From: Paenibacillus sp. PK3_47
Lineage (GTDB): Bacteria; Bacillota; Bacilli; Paenibacillales; Paenibacillaceae
Reading direction: 5' to 3'
DNA length: 64,000 nucleotides
Assembly: GCF_023520895.1 (NCBI RefSeq)
Contig: NZ_CP026029.1
Location: 248,001-312,000 of the forward strand
Part shown: one piece after another, positions 9,081 to 17,863 of the stretch
Numbering within the stretch: the first letter of the stretch is position 1
Layout of the letters: every line of letters starts with the position of its first letter
Program-made: the position numbers and the translations under genes
The notes under the pieces: generated by a model
The model's database searches: none
The model's input: the letters and a program-made list of their open reading frames with translations, nothing else
What the model was told of the DNA's origin: nothing

Positions 9081-10670
9081 TTAATGTGTTTTGAAAGCAG
9101 CCGCGGAATTGGCCAGTTCTTCCGAGAGCTGAGCCAAGGACTGGCAGGTAGCAGCGGTCTCTTCCGATGCGGCAGCAGACTCTTCACTGGAGGCCGAGAT
9201 GGCTTCGACCGAGCTCATGACTTCGGCTGCCTGTGCGGATTCCTCTTCACATGCTGCGGCAATTTCATTTACCTTCAGGGATGAATTGTTAACCATGGCA
9301 ATAATTTGTTCAAAAGCCTGGCTGGTCATCGAGGATTGTTCCACACTTTCCGCTACTGCCCGGACACTTTGCTTTGTATTTTCCTGCATCGCCTTGATAA
9401 TCTTCGTAATCTCTTTGGTCGCTTCGCTGCTTCGTTCTGCAAGCTTGCGTACTTCATCAGCCACTACGGCAAAGCCGCGTCCCTGTTCACCCGCACGGGC
9501 AGCCTCAATGGCCGCATTCAGCGCCAGCAGGTTCGTCTGCTCCGCGATATCGTCAATAACTTCGATAATATCGCCGATTTGACGGGAATCGTCTTCAAGC
9601 TGGGACATTTTCACATTCACAGCCTGCATCCCCTGCAGCGACGTCTCCACTACATATCCGCCTTCACGGGCGGTCCTTACCGTCTCGTTCGACAGCTCCG
9701 CTGCTTCCTCCGCACTGATGGCTACAGAATTAATAGCTGCAGACAGCTCTCTGAAGAGCTCCGTAATATTGGCAGCAGCCGCAGACTGGCTCGTGCTGGA
9801 GCCGGCAATTTCTTCTGTGCTGGCTGATATTTGCTCGGAAGAGGCAGCTACGCTTTGCGAGTTCATTACAATCCCGTTGATCAGCTCTCTTAAGTTGTCT
9901 ACCATCCGGTTCAGCGCAGCGGCCAGCTGGCCTACTTCGTCCTTGGACGTAACATCCGATTTCAGCGTCAGATTGCCGCCAGCCACCTCAGTCGCCAGTC
10001 CCAGCATCTGCGTGAGCGGACGTGCAATCGAACGGGCGATGAGATAACCGACCAGAATGCTGAAAAGAATCGCTATGATAACAATGGAGACGGTGATGGC
10101 AAGCGATGTGGTATACGTTTCTTTTGCCCCATCGTTTGTTTTATCCGCCAGGCTGGTATTGACGTCGATCAGTTCGCCTAAAAGGCCGCTGCTTTGATCC
10201 GCCTGCTGCTTAAGAGCCGTTTTATAGAAGTCATTAAAAGCTATAAGATCATCCGTCTCGGCCAGAGTCAGGCTCTGATCAAAAACCTCCAGATAGGCAG
10301 CGAATTCCGTATCGAAGGCTTTCAGCAGCTCCTGCTCCTCTGTTGTTGAAGCGAGCGGACGGTAGTTATTTACCTTTTGGCCGATGTTCTCGCGGACTTT
10401 GCCGATGTTTTCTTTAATCTTTGCCACTTCTGCAGGAACGTTCTCTGCGCTCATGTCACGCACCAGAACGCTCATGGTCTGAAAATTAATCTGTGCTGCC
10501 GACAATTCTTTTACCGAAGTAAGATTGTTGTCGTACATTTCATCCATGTTGTCATTCATACCCCGCAGCGTGAATATGGAATAAACTCCAAGGCCCGCCA
10601 GTACTGCTGCCACAACTAAAAACGCGGAGATTATCTTAGTTGCTGTTTTCAAATTGCCATACCATTTCAT
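9081..10670 (-). CDS. Methyl-accepting chemotaxis protein
   Basis: This 529-residue transmembrane receptor has TM1 at about residues 9-31, then a roughly 150-residue four-helix-bundle type extracellular sensor. TM2 ([23 protein letters not shown]) leads into a HAMP domain. The cytoplasmic signalling hairpin carries the conserved tip [19 protein letters not shown] with [21 protein letters not shown] 10670 has GGGGGAG six bases upstream. An in-frame GTG at 10706 also has a GGGGGAG site, but starting there would put 12 extra residues before the signal anchor. The ligand is unknown. Confidence 0.95.
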   Translation of the reverse strand: MKWYGNLKTATKIISAFLVVAAVLAGLGVYSIFTLRGMNDNMDEMYDNNLTSVKELSAAQINFQTMSVLVRDMSAENVPAEVAKIKENIGKVRENIGQKVNNYRPLASTTEEQELLKAFDTEFAAYLEVFDQSLTLAETDDLIAFNDFYKTALKQQADQSSGLLGELIDVNTSLADKTNDGAKETYTTSLAITVSIVIIAILFSILVGYLIARSIARPLTQMLGLATEVAGGNLTLKSDVTSKDEVGQLAAALNRMVDNLRELINGIVMNSQSVAASSEQISASTEEIAGSSTSQSAAAANITELFRELSAAINSVAISAEEAAELSNETVRTAREGGYVVETSLQGMQAVNVKMSQLEDDSRQIGDIIEVIDDIAEQTNLLALNAAIEAARAGEQGRGFAVVADEVRKLAERSSEATKEITKIIKAMQENTKQSVRAVAESVEQSSMTSQAFEQIIAMVNNSSLKVNEIAAACEEESAQAAEVMSSVEAISASSEESAAASEETAATCQSLAQLSEELANSAAAFKTH

Positions 10671-10840
10671 GACATACTCCCCCTGGGATGCTATGATGTG
10701 CGTCACGCCAGACTCCCCCTGCTACAACACTCCCTTGCAGATCCGGCAGACAGCTTAGATATATTTCGACATTATTCGATCATTTTTGAATAGCTTATTT
10801 TTGGAATTTTAAAACATTTTATATTCTTCTTTTAACACAG

Positions 10841-10883
10841 AAAATCCCCGCTGCCTATGGATTAAATCCACTGGTAACGGGGA
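10841..10883 (-). terminator. Terminator retained behind the methyltransferase remnant
   Basis: On the minus strand CCCCG pairs with CGGGG, with a second inner stem (TGGATT/AATCCA), followed by ATTTTC. It sits directly after the stop at 10894 and probably now ends the AAA/TPR transcript. Confidence 0.7.
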
Positions 10884-10893
10884 CAAAAGATCT

Positions 10894-11219
10894 TTATATC
10901 CGCTTACGGCCTAGGTACAGGCCATGATTGCTGAGTCCGAGCGCCGAAGGCTCGCTGCAGGTCCGCAGATGATACGACTTCCACAATTCAAATTGCTCAG
11001 TTGTCAGGTTGTTGATGGTACCGGCCATAAGTCTGCCTATACGTCAGCAGAAGCGTGCTCCAGCTTGTCGGCATCAAAGCGTCCAAACAATGCCTCAATC
11101 TCATCCGGAGTATGAAAATAAGCATCTGTCCAGAAGCAGTCCGGGTCACTTCTGGCGATCGGTCGTAAGCCGGGCAGCCTCATCATATTCCTCATAGTAT
11201 TGAATGATTCCTTGCACAT
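10894..11219 (-). pseudogene. C-terminal remnant of a class I SAM-dependent methyltransferase, frameshifted
   Basis: A first frame, from about 11219 to 11037, reads a fragment with SDPDCFWTDAYFHTPDEIEALF, typical of the middle to late part of small-molecule methyltransferases. It ends in TAG. A second frame then continues as RLMAGTINNLTTEQFELWK and closes with SNHGLYLGRKRI and TAA at 10894, the usual end of this family. The two halves join across a frameshift near 11037. The glycine-rich SAM-binding half is missing altogether, and the remnant abuts the TPR gene 19 bp upstream. A deletion followed by decay explains this best. Confidence 0.75.
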
Positions 11220-11237
11220 GAAGCAGCTCCTTTATCG

Positions 11238-12110
11238 TCAGGAACCCCTGCGACGCCAGCCGAATACCTGAACATGCACGATTCCTTTAGTGATCCAGTG
11301 CATTAAGACATAGAGCACAATAAATACAATAACTAACGGCCTGAACAGCAGCCATACAGCAAACCAGCCCACCAGGATCTGCCAGCGTTTCATCCTGCGG
11401 AACATCCGGCCCGGCCATAAAAAGATACGGAACAGCCTGTTCCGCTCCTGCAGCGCCTCCAGGAACTCATCCTGCATCTGCTTGTCGTCAGGACTGAGCC
11501 TGACCGCATTTTTCATATAAGTTTCTTTAAGCTCATAATCTCCGCGCTGTCCCGCCGCCCATGCCAGATACAGCAGCACATACGGCATTTCAGCATCATA
11601 TCGGATCGCAATGCGGTCCAGTCTTGCCGACTCTTCAAGGTTGCCCAGCAGCGCCTCCGTGTAGCTCAGTGTCGCCAAATACAGCGGGTTTTCCGGCCTG
11701 AGCTCCAGCGCCTGCAGCAGCTGTTCCCGGGACTCCTTATATTTCCCTTTCTTGTTCAGCACGTTTGCTTTGAGATAATAGTAATGAGGTTCATAGGGAT
11801 CAATCCGCATCGCTTCCTGCAGCGCTTCATTCAGCGCCTTCTGATTCTCGGTCTCATAGTAGATGTTGACACGGACAAACCAGGCTACCTCCTGCTCCGG
11901 CTCCCGGCTCAGCGCTTCCTGCGCCCAGTATAAGGCCTTCTCATGGTCGTCCAGCAGACTATAAATATGAGCAATCAGCGCAAAAATATCCGGATCCTCC
12001 GGCGACTCCCGCAGCACCTGCTCGGCTTCAGCCAGCGCCTCCTTATACCGCTTCATATTCATCAGCTGCTGCACTGCAGTCAGCGTCCGCTCCCTGAATT
12101 CATTTTCCAC
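11238..12110 (-). CDS. Tetratricopeptide-repeat protein with C-terminal membrane segments
   Basis: This 290-residue protein starts at GTG 12110, nine bases after AGGAGG. Residues about 1-210 are TPR helices (for example KRYKEALAEAEQVLRESPEDP and YKESREQLLQALELRPENP). The tail after residue 230 is basic (FRRMKRWQ) and then hydrophobic (ILVGWFAVWLLFRPLVIVFIVLYVLMHWI), so the protein is probably held at the inner face of the membrane. It lies 28 bp downstream of the AAA+ ATPase. A membrane-bound TPR platform presenting clients to the ATPase is an inference from this pairing; the pathway is unknown. Confidence 0.88.
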   Translation of the reverse strand: MENEFRERTLTAVQQLMNMKRYKEALAEAEQVLRESPEDPDIFALIAHIYSLLDDHEKALYWAQEALSREPEQEVAWFVRVNIYYETENQKALNEALQEAMRIDPYEPHYYYLKANVLNKKGKYKESREQLLQALELRPENPLYLATLSYTEALLGNLEESARLDRIAIRYDAEMPYVLLYLAWAAGQRGDYELKETYMKNAVRLSPDDKQMQDEFLEALQERNRLFRIFLWPGRMFRRMKRWQILVGWFAVWLLFRPLVIVFIVLYVLMHWITKGIVHVQVFGWRRRGS

Positions 12111-12138
12111 TGGCCTAGACCTCCTGCTCCTGTAGCCG

Positions 12139-13098
12139 CTACTTTATTCCATGCTTCTTGATATAATCCAGTACAATCTGATAATCCTTGTTGACATCAC
12201 TGAAAGTCGCATAATTTCTCGCTGTCGAGAACCAGTCCAGTGTAGTCGCTTTCCGTGATTTGGCAGCCTTCTTCAGATCTTCGTTCGTAATCGGCTGAAT
12301 TTCGCCTGTTTCAAAGGTGCGTTCCATGGCAGCCTCGACTGCATCGCTGACGACCTGCTCCAGATCTGCACCGGAGAACAGCTTGGTGTCTGCAGCGATT
12401 TTGGCCAGATTGAGGCCTGCGGCAGGCTTGCCTGCCAGCTTCAGTCCAAGAATACTCTGGCGTTCAGCCTCTTCCGGCGGCGGTACAAACACAAGATGAT
12501 TGAAACGCCCCGGCCGGCGCAGCGCAGAGTCCAGATACCATGGCGTGTTGGTCGCACCGATGACGAATACATTATCGTTCTGCGCCTGCAGGCCGTCGAG
12601 CTCCAGCAGCAGCTGGTTGACCAGCATCCGGTCATGATGCTGGCGCATCTGATGGCGGCTGCCGCCCATGGCATCCAGCTCATCAATGAAGATGACACAC
12701 GGCTTGTTCTCTCTCGCTTTTTCAAAGATATTATGCAGGTTGTTCTCACTCTGCCCGACATACATGGCCAGAATGGCCTGCAGTTCAATATGCAGGAAAT
12801 TGGCCTCAATCTCCCCGGCAACCGCACGGGCCAGAAAGGTTTTGCCGCAGTCCGGAGGACCAAACAGCAGGAGACTGCCTCCTGCTTCCCTGCCGTACGC
12901 AGCGAACAGCTCCGGCTGCTGCAGGGGCAGAATAAAATTCATTCTGATTTTTTTCTTCACATCTTCGAGGCCGCCTACATCCGCAAAAGTCTCCTTGGGT
13001 TTATCCGACTCGATAAGGGCCTCATCTTCTTTGCTGAATTGAATGAGTTTTAGTTTATTGCGTCTTTTTGCTGACAGCTCGTCTAGATCATCGGACAT
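12139..13098 (-). CDS. AAA+ ATPase of the classical (FtsH/Cdc48-like) clade, single domain
   Basis: This 319-residue protein has one AAA module at residues about 35-235. Walker A is GPPDCGKT, with Asp where GPPG is usual. The pore-loop region MYVGQSE, Walker B VIFIDELDAMGG, sensor 1 GATN, and arginine fingers in LRRPGRF are all present. It lacks the protease and membrane domains of FtsH, so it is a stand-alone remodelling ATPase. A short charged N-terminus precedes FADVGGLEDVKKKI. The ribosome site AGGGGTG precedes ATG 13098. The TPR gene follows on the same strand and the two look like an operon. The client is unknown. Confidence 0.9.
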   Translation of the reverse strand: MSDDLDELSAKRRNKLKLIQFSKEDEALIESDKPKETFADVGGLEDVKKKIRMNFILPLQQPELFAAYGREAGGSLLLFGPPDCGKTFLARAVAGEIEANFLHIELQAILAMYVGQSENNLHNIFEKARENKPCVIFIDELDAMGGSRHQMRQHHDRMLVNQLLLELDGLQAQNDNVFVIGATNTPWYLDSALRRPGRFNHLVFVPPPEEAERQSILGLKLAGKPAAGLNLAKIAADTKLFSGADLEQVVSDAVEAAMERTFETGEIQPITNEDLKKAAKSRKATTLDWFSTARNYATFSDVNKDYQIVLDYIKKHGIK

Positions 13099-13214
13099 TG
13101 TTTGTTCACCCCTAAAGTTAATAAGATAATTTTACCATATAGTCTAACAGACAATCATGCTCTTTAACTCTTTAATTAACCATATGGGAAGCGCCTGTAC
13201 GTCTATTTACACAG

Positions 13215-13245
13215 AAAAATCCGCTGCCGGGCTGCGGCAGCGGAT
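13215..13245 (-). terminator. Strong terminator beyond the 52-bp repeat array, minus strand
   Basis: ATCCGCTGCCG and CGGCAGCGGAT form a perfect 11-bp stem with a five-base loop. Minus-strand transcripts meet a short T-run after it. The nearest minus-strand gene upstream is the esterase ending at 14591, so this terminator would end its transcript only after the whole repeat array. Confidence 0.85.
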
Positions 13246-13285
13246 GTAGCTTTTAGTATAATAGGCGGGAATAATGGCCTTATAC

Positions 13286-14576
13286 CGCCACAGTGGCGCA
13301 TTGTACCCGGTTTTTCGTGTACATTTGGCCCTTCACCCGCCACAGTGGCGCATTGTACCCGGTTTTTCGTGTACATTTGGCCCTTCACCCGCCACAGTGG
13401 CGCATAGTACTCGGTTTTTCGTGTACATTTGGCAGATCACCGACCACGGTGGCGCATTGTACTCGGTTTTTCGTGTACATTTGGCACATTACCGGCCACA
13501 GTGGCGCATTGTACTCGGTTTTTCGTATACATTTCACATCACCGGCCACAGTGGCGCATTGTACCCAGTTTTTCATGTACATTTGGCCCTTCACCCGACC
13601 AGGGGCGCATTGTACTCAGTTTTTCGTGTACATTTGGCACATCAGCCGCCACTGTGGCGCATTGTACTCAGTTTTTCGTGTACATTTGGCACATCACCGG
13701 GCACAGTGGCGCATTGTACTCAGTTTTTCGTGTACATTTGGCCCATCAGTCGCACGTGGCGCATTGTACCCGGTTTTTCGTGTACATTTGGCCCTTCACC
13801 CGCCACAGTGGCGCATTGTACCCGGTTTTTCGTGTACATTTGGCCCTTCACCCGCCACAGTGGCGCATTGTACCCGGTTTTTCGTGTACATTTGGCCCTT
13901 CACCCGCCACAGTGGCGCATAGTACCCGGTTTTTCGTGTACATTTGGCAGATCACCGGCCACGGTGGCGCATTGTACTCGGTTTTTCGTGTACATTTGGC
14001 ACATCAGCAGCCACGGTGGCGCATTGTACCCAGTTTTTCGTGTACATTTCACATCACCGGCCACAGTGGCGCATTGTACCCAGTTTTTCATGTACATTTG
14101 GCCCTTCACCCGACCAGGGGCGCATTGTACCCAGTTTTTCGTGTACATTTGGCACATCAGCCGCCACTGTGGCGCATTGTACTCAGTTTTTCGTGTACAT
14201 TTGGCACATCACCGGGCACAGTGGCGCATTGTACTCAGTTTTTCGTGTACATTTGGCCCATCAGTCGCACGTGGCGCATTGTACCCGGTTTTTCGTGTAC
14301 ATTTGGCCCTTCACCCGCCACAGTGGCGCATTGTACCCGGTTTTTCGTGTACATTTGGCAGATCACCGGCCACGGTGGCGCATTGTACTCGGTTTTTCGT
14401 GTACATTTGGCACATCAGCAGCCACGGTGGCGCATTGTACCCAGTTTTTCGTGTACATTTCACATCACCGGCCACAGTGGCGCATTGTACTCAGTTTTTC
14501 ATGTACATTTGGCACATTACCGGCCACAGTGGCGCATTGTACCCGGTTTTTCGTCTACATTTGGCCCTCCGTAAAG
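13286..14576. repeat. Tandem array 1: 25 units of about 52 bp with palindromic core
   Basis: Units begin near 13291, 13343, 13395, 13447, 13499, 13549, 13600, 13652, 13704, 13754, 13806, 13858, 13910, 13962, 14014, 14064, 14115, 14167, 14219, 14269, 14321, 14373, 14425, 14475 and 14527. Most are exactly 52 bp; a few are 50 or 51. Each unit holds a palindrome around CGCCACAGTGGCG and a second inverted pair, TGTAC and GTACA, around GGTTTTTCG. The period is not a multiple of three, and all three plus-strand frames stay open for long stretches. I treat it as non-coding. It lies between the esterase stop codon and a strong terminator. Confidence 0.93.
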
Positions 14577-14590
14577 TTTAAACTTCCTGA

Positions 14591-15400
14591 CTACACCTGC
14601 AGCGCAAACTTCAGCAGCCGGCTCAAAGCCGCGGGCAGCACACTGACATGCCCCTCCTCCGGAAATTTGGCCAGATGGACTTCCAGTCCCGAGCCTGCCA
14701 GCTGCGCCAGCTGAGCCGGGAGCTTATCCGCATCTTCGACCATGTGATCCAGCTCCTCGGCACCGATGGTAATCAACAGACGGCGCTGCAGGTTCAACTC
14801 CGGATAAGCGGCAGTGAATTGCTCCAGCTCCGCAAGCACGGCATAGTCCCCCCACCAGACGGATGGGCTGCCGGCGGCAAAATGGGTAACCAGGTCCGGC
14901 CGGGTGAACAGCGCATGCAGCACAAGGAGGCCGCCGAGTGAATGGCCGAACAGCGCCTGGCGCTTTTTGTCCACCGGGAACAAGGCGGAGATCATCGGCA
15001 TAATCTCGTTCTGCAGGATGTCCAGGAAGCTGTCGGCACCGCCATGCTCCGGCCATCCGCTGTCATCCGGGCGCTTGGGCAGCGTCTCCACATCGGCAGG
15101 TATCGTGAAGTCATAACAGCGGCGGGTCATATCAAAAGGTTCTCCGGAAGGATAGCCTATCGCTACTATGACCACAGGATCGAAGCCGTGCGGCTTGCGG
15201 GTCTGCAGGCGTGCAGTTTCCGCCAGGGTATGAAATACAGCGTGTCCGTCCAGTGCGTATACTACGGGATATCCTTCCGGCGGGGCTTCACCATAGGGAT
15301 GAGAAATAAGAATCCGGTATTCCAGCCGGCGTTCACCGGCATAAATAGTGTATTCTTCGCAGCCCAGATGCGGATAACTTAGTTCCAGCAGCTTATTCAT
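14591..15400 (-). CDS. Alpha/beta-hydrolase, ferric-siderophore esterase-like (IroE/BesA/Fes type)
   Basis: This 269-residue protein of the esterase_D/IroE group has the nucleophile motif GHSLGG at about residue 150. It also has PVVYALDG early on, GSPSVWWGD after the nucleophile, and a late EEGHVSVLP that supplies the histidine. Relatives cut trilactone or other ester siderophores so that iron can be released. Its ATG overlaps the stop of the siderophore-binding lipoprotein (ATGA), so the two are coupled, and the operon is preceded by a Fur-like site. No signal peptide is seen, which fits intracellular iron release. The siderophore itself cannot be named from the sequence. Confidence 0.85.
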   Translation of the reverse strand: MNKLLELSYPHLGCEEYTIYAGERRLEYRILISHPYGEAPPEGYPVVYALDGHAVFHTLAETARLQTRKPHGFDPVVIVAIGYPSGEPFDMTRRCYDFTIPADVETLPKRPDDSGWPEHGGADSFLDILQNEIMPMISALFPVDKKRQALFGHSLGGLLVLHALFTRPDLVTHFAAGSPSVWWGDYAVLAELEQFTAAYPELNLQRRLLITIGAEELDHMVEDADKLPAQLAQLAGSGLEVHLAKFPEEGHVSVLPAALSRLLKFALQV

Positions 15401-16458
15401 GGCGTTATGATCTCCAACACGTCGTCTATGACTTTGCTATAGGCTACCAGCCCTCCACCGAGCCAGTAATGATCGTTCACATCATATACATGGCCTGCCT
15501 GGACGGCCGGGATACTCTTCCAGATTACACTGTCCGTGAGTTCTTTATAAAAGGTCTCTCCGCTGTTCGCGGAATCATTAGTCAGGAAGATATAATCCGC
15601 ATCAATCTGCGGCAGCAGCTCCAGCGACAGATCCACACTGTTCTCGCCGGCAACCAGACTGCTCTGGACAATGCCAAGCTCCTCCGCCAGCACAAATCCG
15701 CTATAAACGCTGCCCATCAGGAACATGCCTCTGGAGTTAAAACGGATGACCAGCGCCTTTTTATCTTTAACATGCGGAGCAAGCTCCGCCTTGGCCGAAT
15801 CAACCTTGCTGCGGTATTCCTCCAGTCCTTTGGCAGCTGCCTTCTGTTCGCCCAGCAATTCTCCGAGCACGGTTACCGAATGATCGAGATCACCCGCAGC
15901 CTGCTTGAACACATAGGTAGGGGCAATTTTGGAGTATTGCTCGTAGACGCCATTCTCGGCGTAAAAGGCATTGTGCAGAATGATCAGGTCAGGCTTCATA
16001 TCCATGACTACCTCCGGTGAAGGCAGTCCGCTGGTGAAATCCACGAGCGGAACATCTCCAAGCTCATCCTGCAGATATTCCTGGCCTTTTCCTTTGTTCG
16101 ACCATTGGCCCACCGGCTTCACGCCGAGTACCACCAGCGAATCTTCCATGAATGGTGCAAAAATCCGCTCCGGCGCAGCCGGAATTGTAACTTCATGACC
16201 CAGCTCGTCCTTAACCGTCAGCGGATATACAGCTTGGTCAGCAGGCACCGCTTCCGGTTCTGCAGAAGCTTCAGACGATACTTCAGCTTCCGCTGCGGGA
16301 GCTGCCTGTGCGCCAGATTGCACTGCCGCAGCACTGTCACCGTCCCCGGCAGTGTCTGAACCGCACCCGGCAAGCAGTGTCACAACAAGCAGCAGGCATA
16401 AAATTACCGGAAGCCACGGCTTCCGTATTTTTGAAGATGGTAATTGATGTGGCATCAT
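15397..16458 (-). CDS. Iron-siderophore ABC transporter substrate-binding lipoprotein
   Basis: This 353-residue protein has a lipoprotein signal with lipobox LLAGC, cleaved before a cysteine near residue 32. A low-complexity Ala/Glu/Ser linker follows, then a class III periplasmic-binding fold: VTIPAAPERIFAPFMEDSLVVLGVKPVGQ, LPSPEVVMDMKPDLIILH, and VRFNSRGMFLMG. FecB/FeuA-type proteins capture ferric siderophores outside the membrane for an ABC importer. No permease or ATPase genes are adjacent, so it must use a transporter encoded elsewhere. A Fur-like box lies about 16 bp upstream of the ATG, and the Btr-like regulator is next upstream on the same strand. Confidence 0.92.
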   Translation of the reverse strand: MMPHQLPSSKIRKPWLPVILCLLLVVTLLAGCGSDTAGDGDSAAAVQSGAQAAPAAEAEVSSEASAEPEAVPADQAVYPLTVKDELGHEVTIPAAPERIFAPFMEDSLVVLGVKPVGQWSNKGKGQEYLQDELGDVPLVDFTSGLPSPEVVMDMKPDLIILHNAFYAENGVYEQYSKIAPTYVFKQAAGDLDHSVTVLGELLGEQKAAAKGLEEYRSKVDSAKAELAPHVKDKKALVIRFNSRGMFLMGSVYSGFVLAEELGIVQSSLVAGENSVDLSLELLPQIDADYIFLTNDSANSGETFYKELTDSVIWKSIPAVQAGHVYDVNDHYWLGGGLVAYSKVIDDVLEIITP

Positions 16459-16473
16459 GTAAATCCCCCTTAT

Positions 16474-16488
16474 TGATAATCGTTCTCA
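16474..16488 (-). promoter_or_regulatory. Fur-box-like operator upstream of siderophore-binding lipoprotein gene
   Basis: TGATAATCGTTCTCA fits the 7-1-7 Bacillus Fur consensus TGATAATnATTATCA at all but two of the paired positions. It lies just upstream of the lipoprotein ATG at 16458. Confidence 0.65.
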
Positions 16489-16519
16489 ATATTGGAGATT
16501 ATAAAGGATCTCTTCCCCT

Positions 16520-17755
16520 CTAACCATGGACTTCATCCTGCTGCGGACCTGGACATTTTCCTGTAAACATCAGCAGGATCTCTTCCAGCATCCGGTCGAT
16601 CGCGGTGGCGGAATACTCGAACCAGGGATCTGAAGGCAGCTGATACATCTCGTTGTTCATGACAGCATCAAGAGAACGCCAGCTTCCGCTATGCTGCAGT
16701 GACAGCCAGTGCATCCGGGTTACTGAATCGGGGCAGATGATCATCATCAGCCTTTGCGGGTTCATACGCTGAATTTCATCTAAAGTCACAGGCTCATTGT
16801 ACAGCATGCCATTCTGCGCATAAGCGGGTTGCAGTCCCAGCTCACCAAACAGTGTATCCCTGATCCCCCTGTTGGAGTACAGATACAGCTGATTGCGGCT
16901 AAAGCGCAGCACCAGGCAGGTGTCATCCCCCACTTCTGCTGCCAATTCCCGTTTTACCATCTCCGCTTTCCGTTTATGTTTCTGCATCCATTCGTTATAT
17001 TGCCGTTTCCGGCCAAAAAACACAGCAATTTCGTACAGCTGTATATCCCAGCGGTCCTGCTCCTCCGGAATGAACAGAGTCTGCACGTTCCTGCACAAGG
17101 ACTCACGCCATTCTGCAGACAAGGCTTCATGACCGATAATGGCATCTGGCCGGGAACGGATCAGCTTGTCCATCTCCGTCGCCTGGTCCATCAGATCCAC
17201 CCTCAGATGAGTCCCGATCTCAGCATAATATTGATTATAGTAAAAGAACGTCCATTTGGAGTCCAGCGGTGCTGCTGCCGGTATGATATCCAGTGCCAGC
17301 AGTTGCCCGGTTCCGGCTGCAGAGGTAACGGCAATCCGCCGTTTCTGTTGTCTAACGAAAGCGGTGGGCGGCATTCCGAACTCTTTTTTGAACTTGCGGC
17401 TGAAGTAGAATTCATCGCTGTATCCAACCCTCTCGGCGATTTCCCGCAGCAGATAATCCGACTCCTGAAGATACTGCTTGGCTCTGCTCATCCGCAAATC
17501 CGTCAGGTAATCCATCGCACTTTGACCATACGTTTTTTTGAACAGATCACCAAAATACTTGGGCTTAAGCCCCGCCATTCCGGCCAGCTGCCCGATGGTT
17601 AGCGGTTCATGATAATGCCGGGCCATGTAAGCGCGGATTTCTGCCAGATCTGCCCGTTCGGGCCGGCAGGACGGTATTTCCTTTTCCAGCTTTAGACTGT
17701 CTAGCACTTGTAAGCGCACCACCGGATAGCTCCTCCCTTTGATTCCGGCGAACAT
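16520..17755 (-). CDS. AraC regulator fused to a siderophore-binding domain (Btr-like)
   Basis: This 411-residue protein has its AraC DNA-binding domain near the N-terminus (residues about 35-135: LTIGQLAGMAGLKPKYFGDLFKK, then IAERVGYSDEFYFSRKFKKEFG). From about residue 145 to the end it carries a periplasmic-binding-like domain related to the lipoprotein encoded next door (RPDAIIGHEALSA, CLVLRFSRNQLYLYSNRGI). B. subtilis Btr has this arrangement and senses bacillibactin inside the cell to activate feuABC-ybbA. Unlike longer relatives, it lacks an N-terminal cupin. A full Fur box lies about 50 bp upstream of the start. It probably activates the downstream uptake genes when the ferric siderophore is present. 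Confidence 0.88.
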   Translation of the reverse strand: MFAGIKGRSYPVVRLQVLDSLKLEKEIPSCRPERADLAEIRAYMARHYHEPLTIGQLAGMAGLKPKYFGDLFKKTYGQSAMDYLTDLRMSRAKQYLQESDYLLREIAERVGYSDEFYFSRKFKKEFGMPPTAFVRQQKRRIAVTSAAGTGQLLALDIIPAAAPLDSKWTFFYYNQYYAEIGTHLRVDLMDQATEMDKLIRSRPDAIIGHEALSAEWRESLCRNVQTLFIPEEQDRWDIQLYEIAVFFGRKRQYNEWMQKHKRKAEMVKRELAAEVGDDTCLVLRFSRNQLYLYSNRGIRDTLFGELGLQPAYAQNGMLYNEPVTLDEIQRMNPQRLMMIICPDSVTRMHWLSLQHSGSWRSLDAVMNNEMYQLPSDPWFEYSATAIDRMLEEILLMFTGKCPGPQQDEVHG

Positions 17756-17803
17756 TAAGGCATATTATCCTTTAGCTGCCGATTAATTACGCACCCGTTT
17801 TAT

Positions 17804-17822
17804 GATAATGATAATCATTATC
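17804..17822 (-). promoter_or_regulatory. Fur box, perfect 19-bp GATAATGATAATCATTATC
   Basis: This is identical to the classical 19-bp Fur consensus and lies upstream of the Btr-like regulator, so the whole iron module should be repressed by Fur with iron bound. Confidence 0.9.
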
Positions 17823-17837
17823 TTTCGTTTAAGCAAC

Positions 17838-17863
17838 AAAAAAGGAATACCCGGAGGTATCCC
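17838..17863 (-). terminator. Orphan terminator-like hairpin, minus strand
   Basis: On the minus strand GGGATACC pairs with GGTATTCC (one mismatch) around TCCG and is followed by TTTTTTG. No intact minus-strand gene ends nearby; the next one ends at 18280. Confidence 0.6.

Noticed and set aside
13286..14576. Array 1 as a CRISPR locus
   Set aside because: Units are contiguous and whole, with no unique spacers between short repeats, and no cas genes are present.
13274..14581. Long plus-strand open frames (435, 381 and 256 codons) as real proteins
   Set aside because: They are three frames of one 52-bp unit with non-triplet length changes, and there is no convincing ribosome site.
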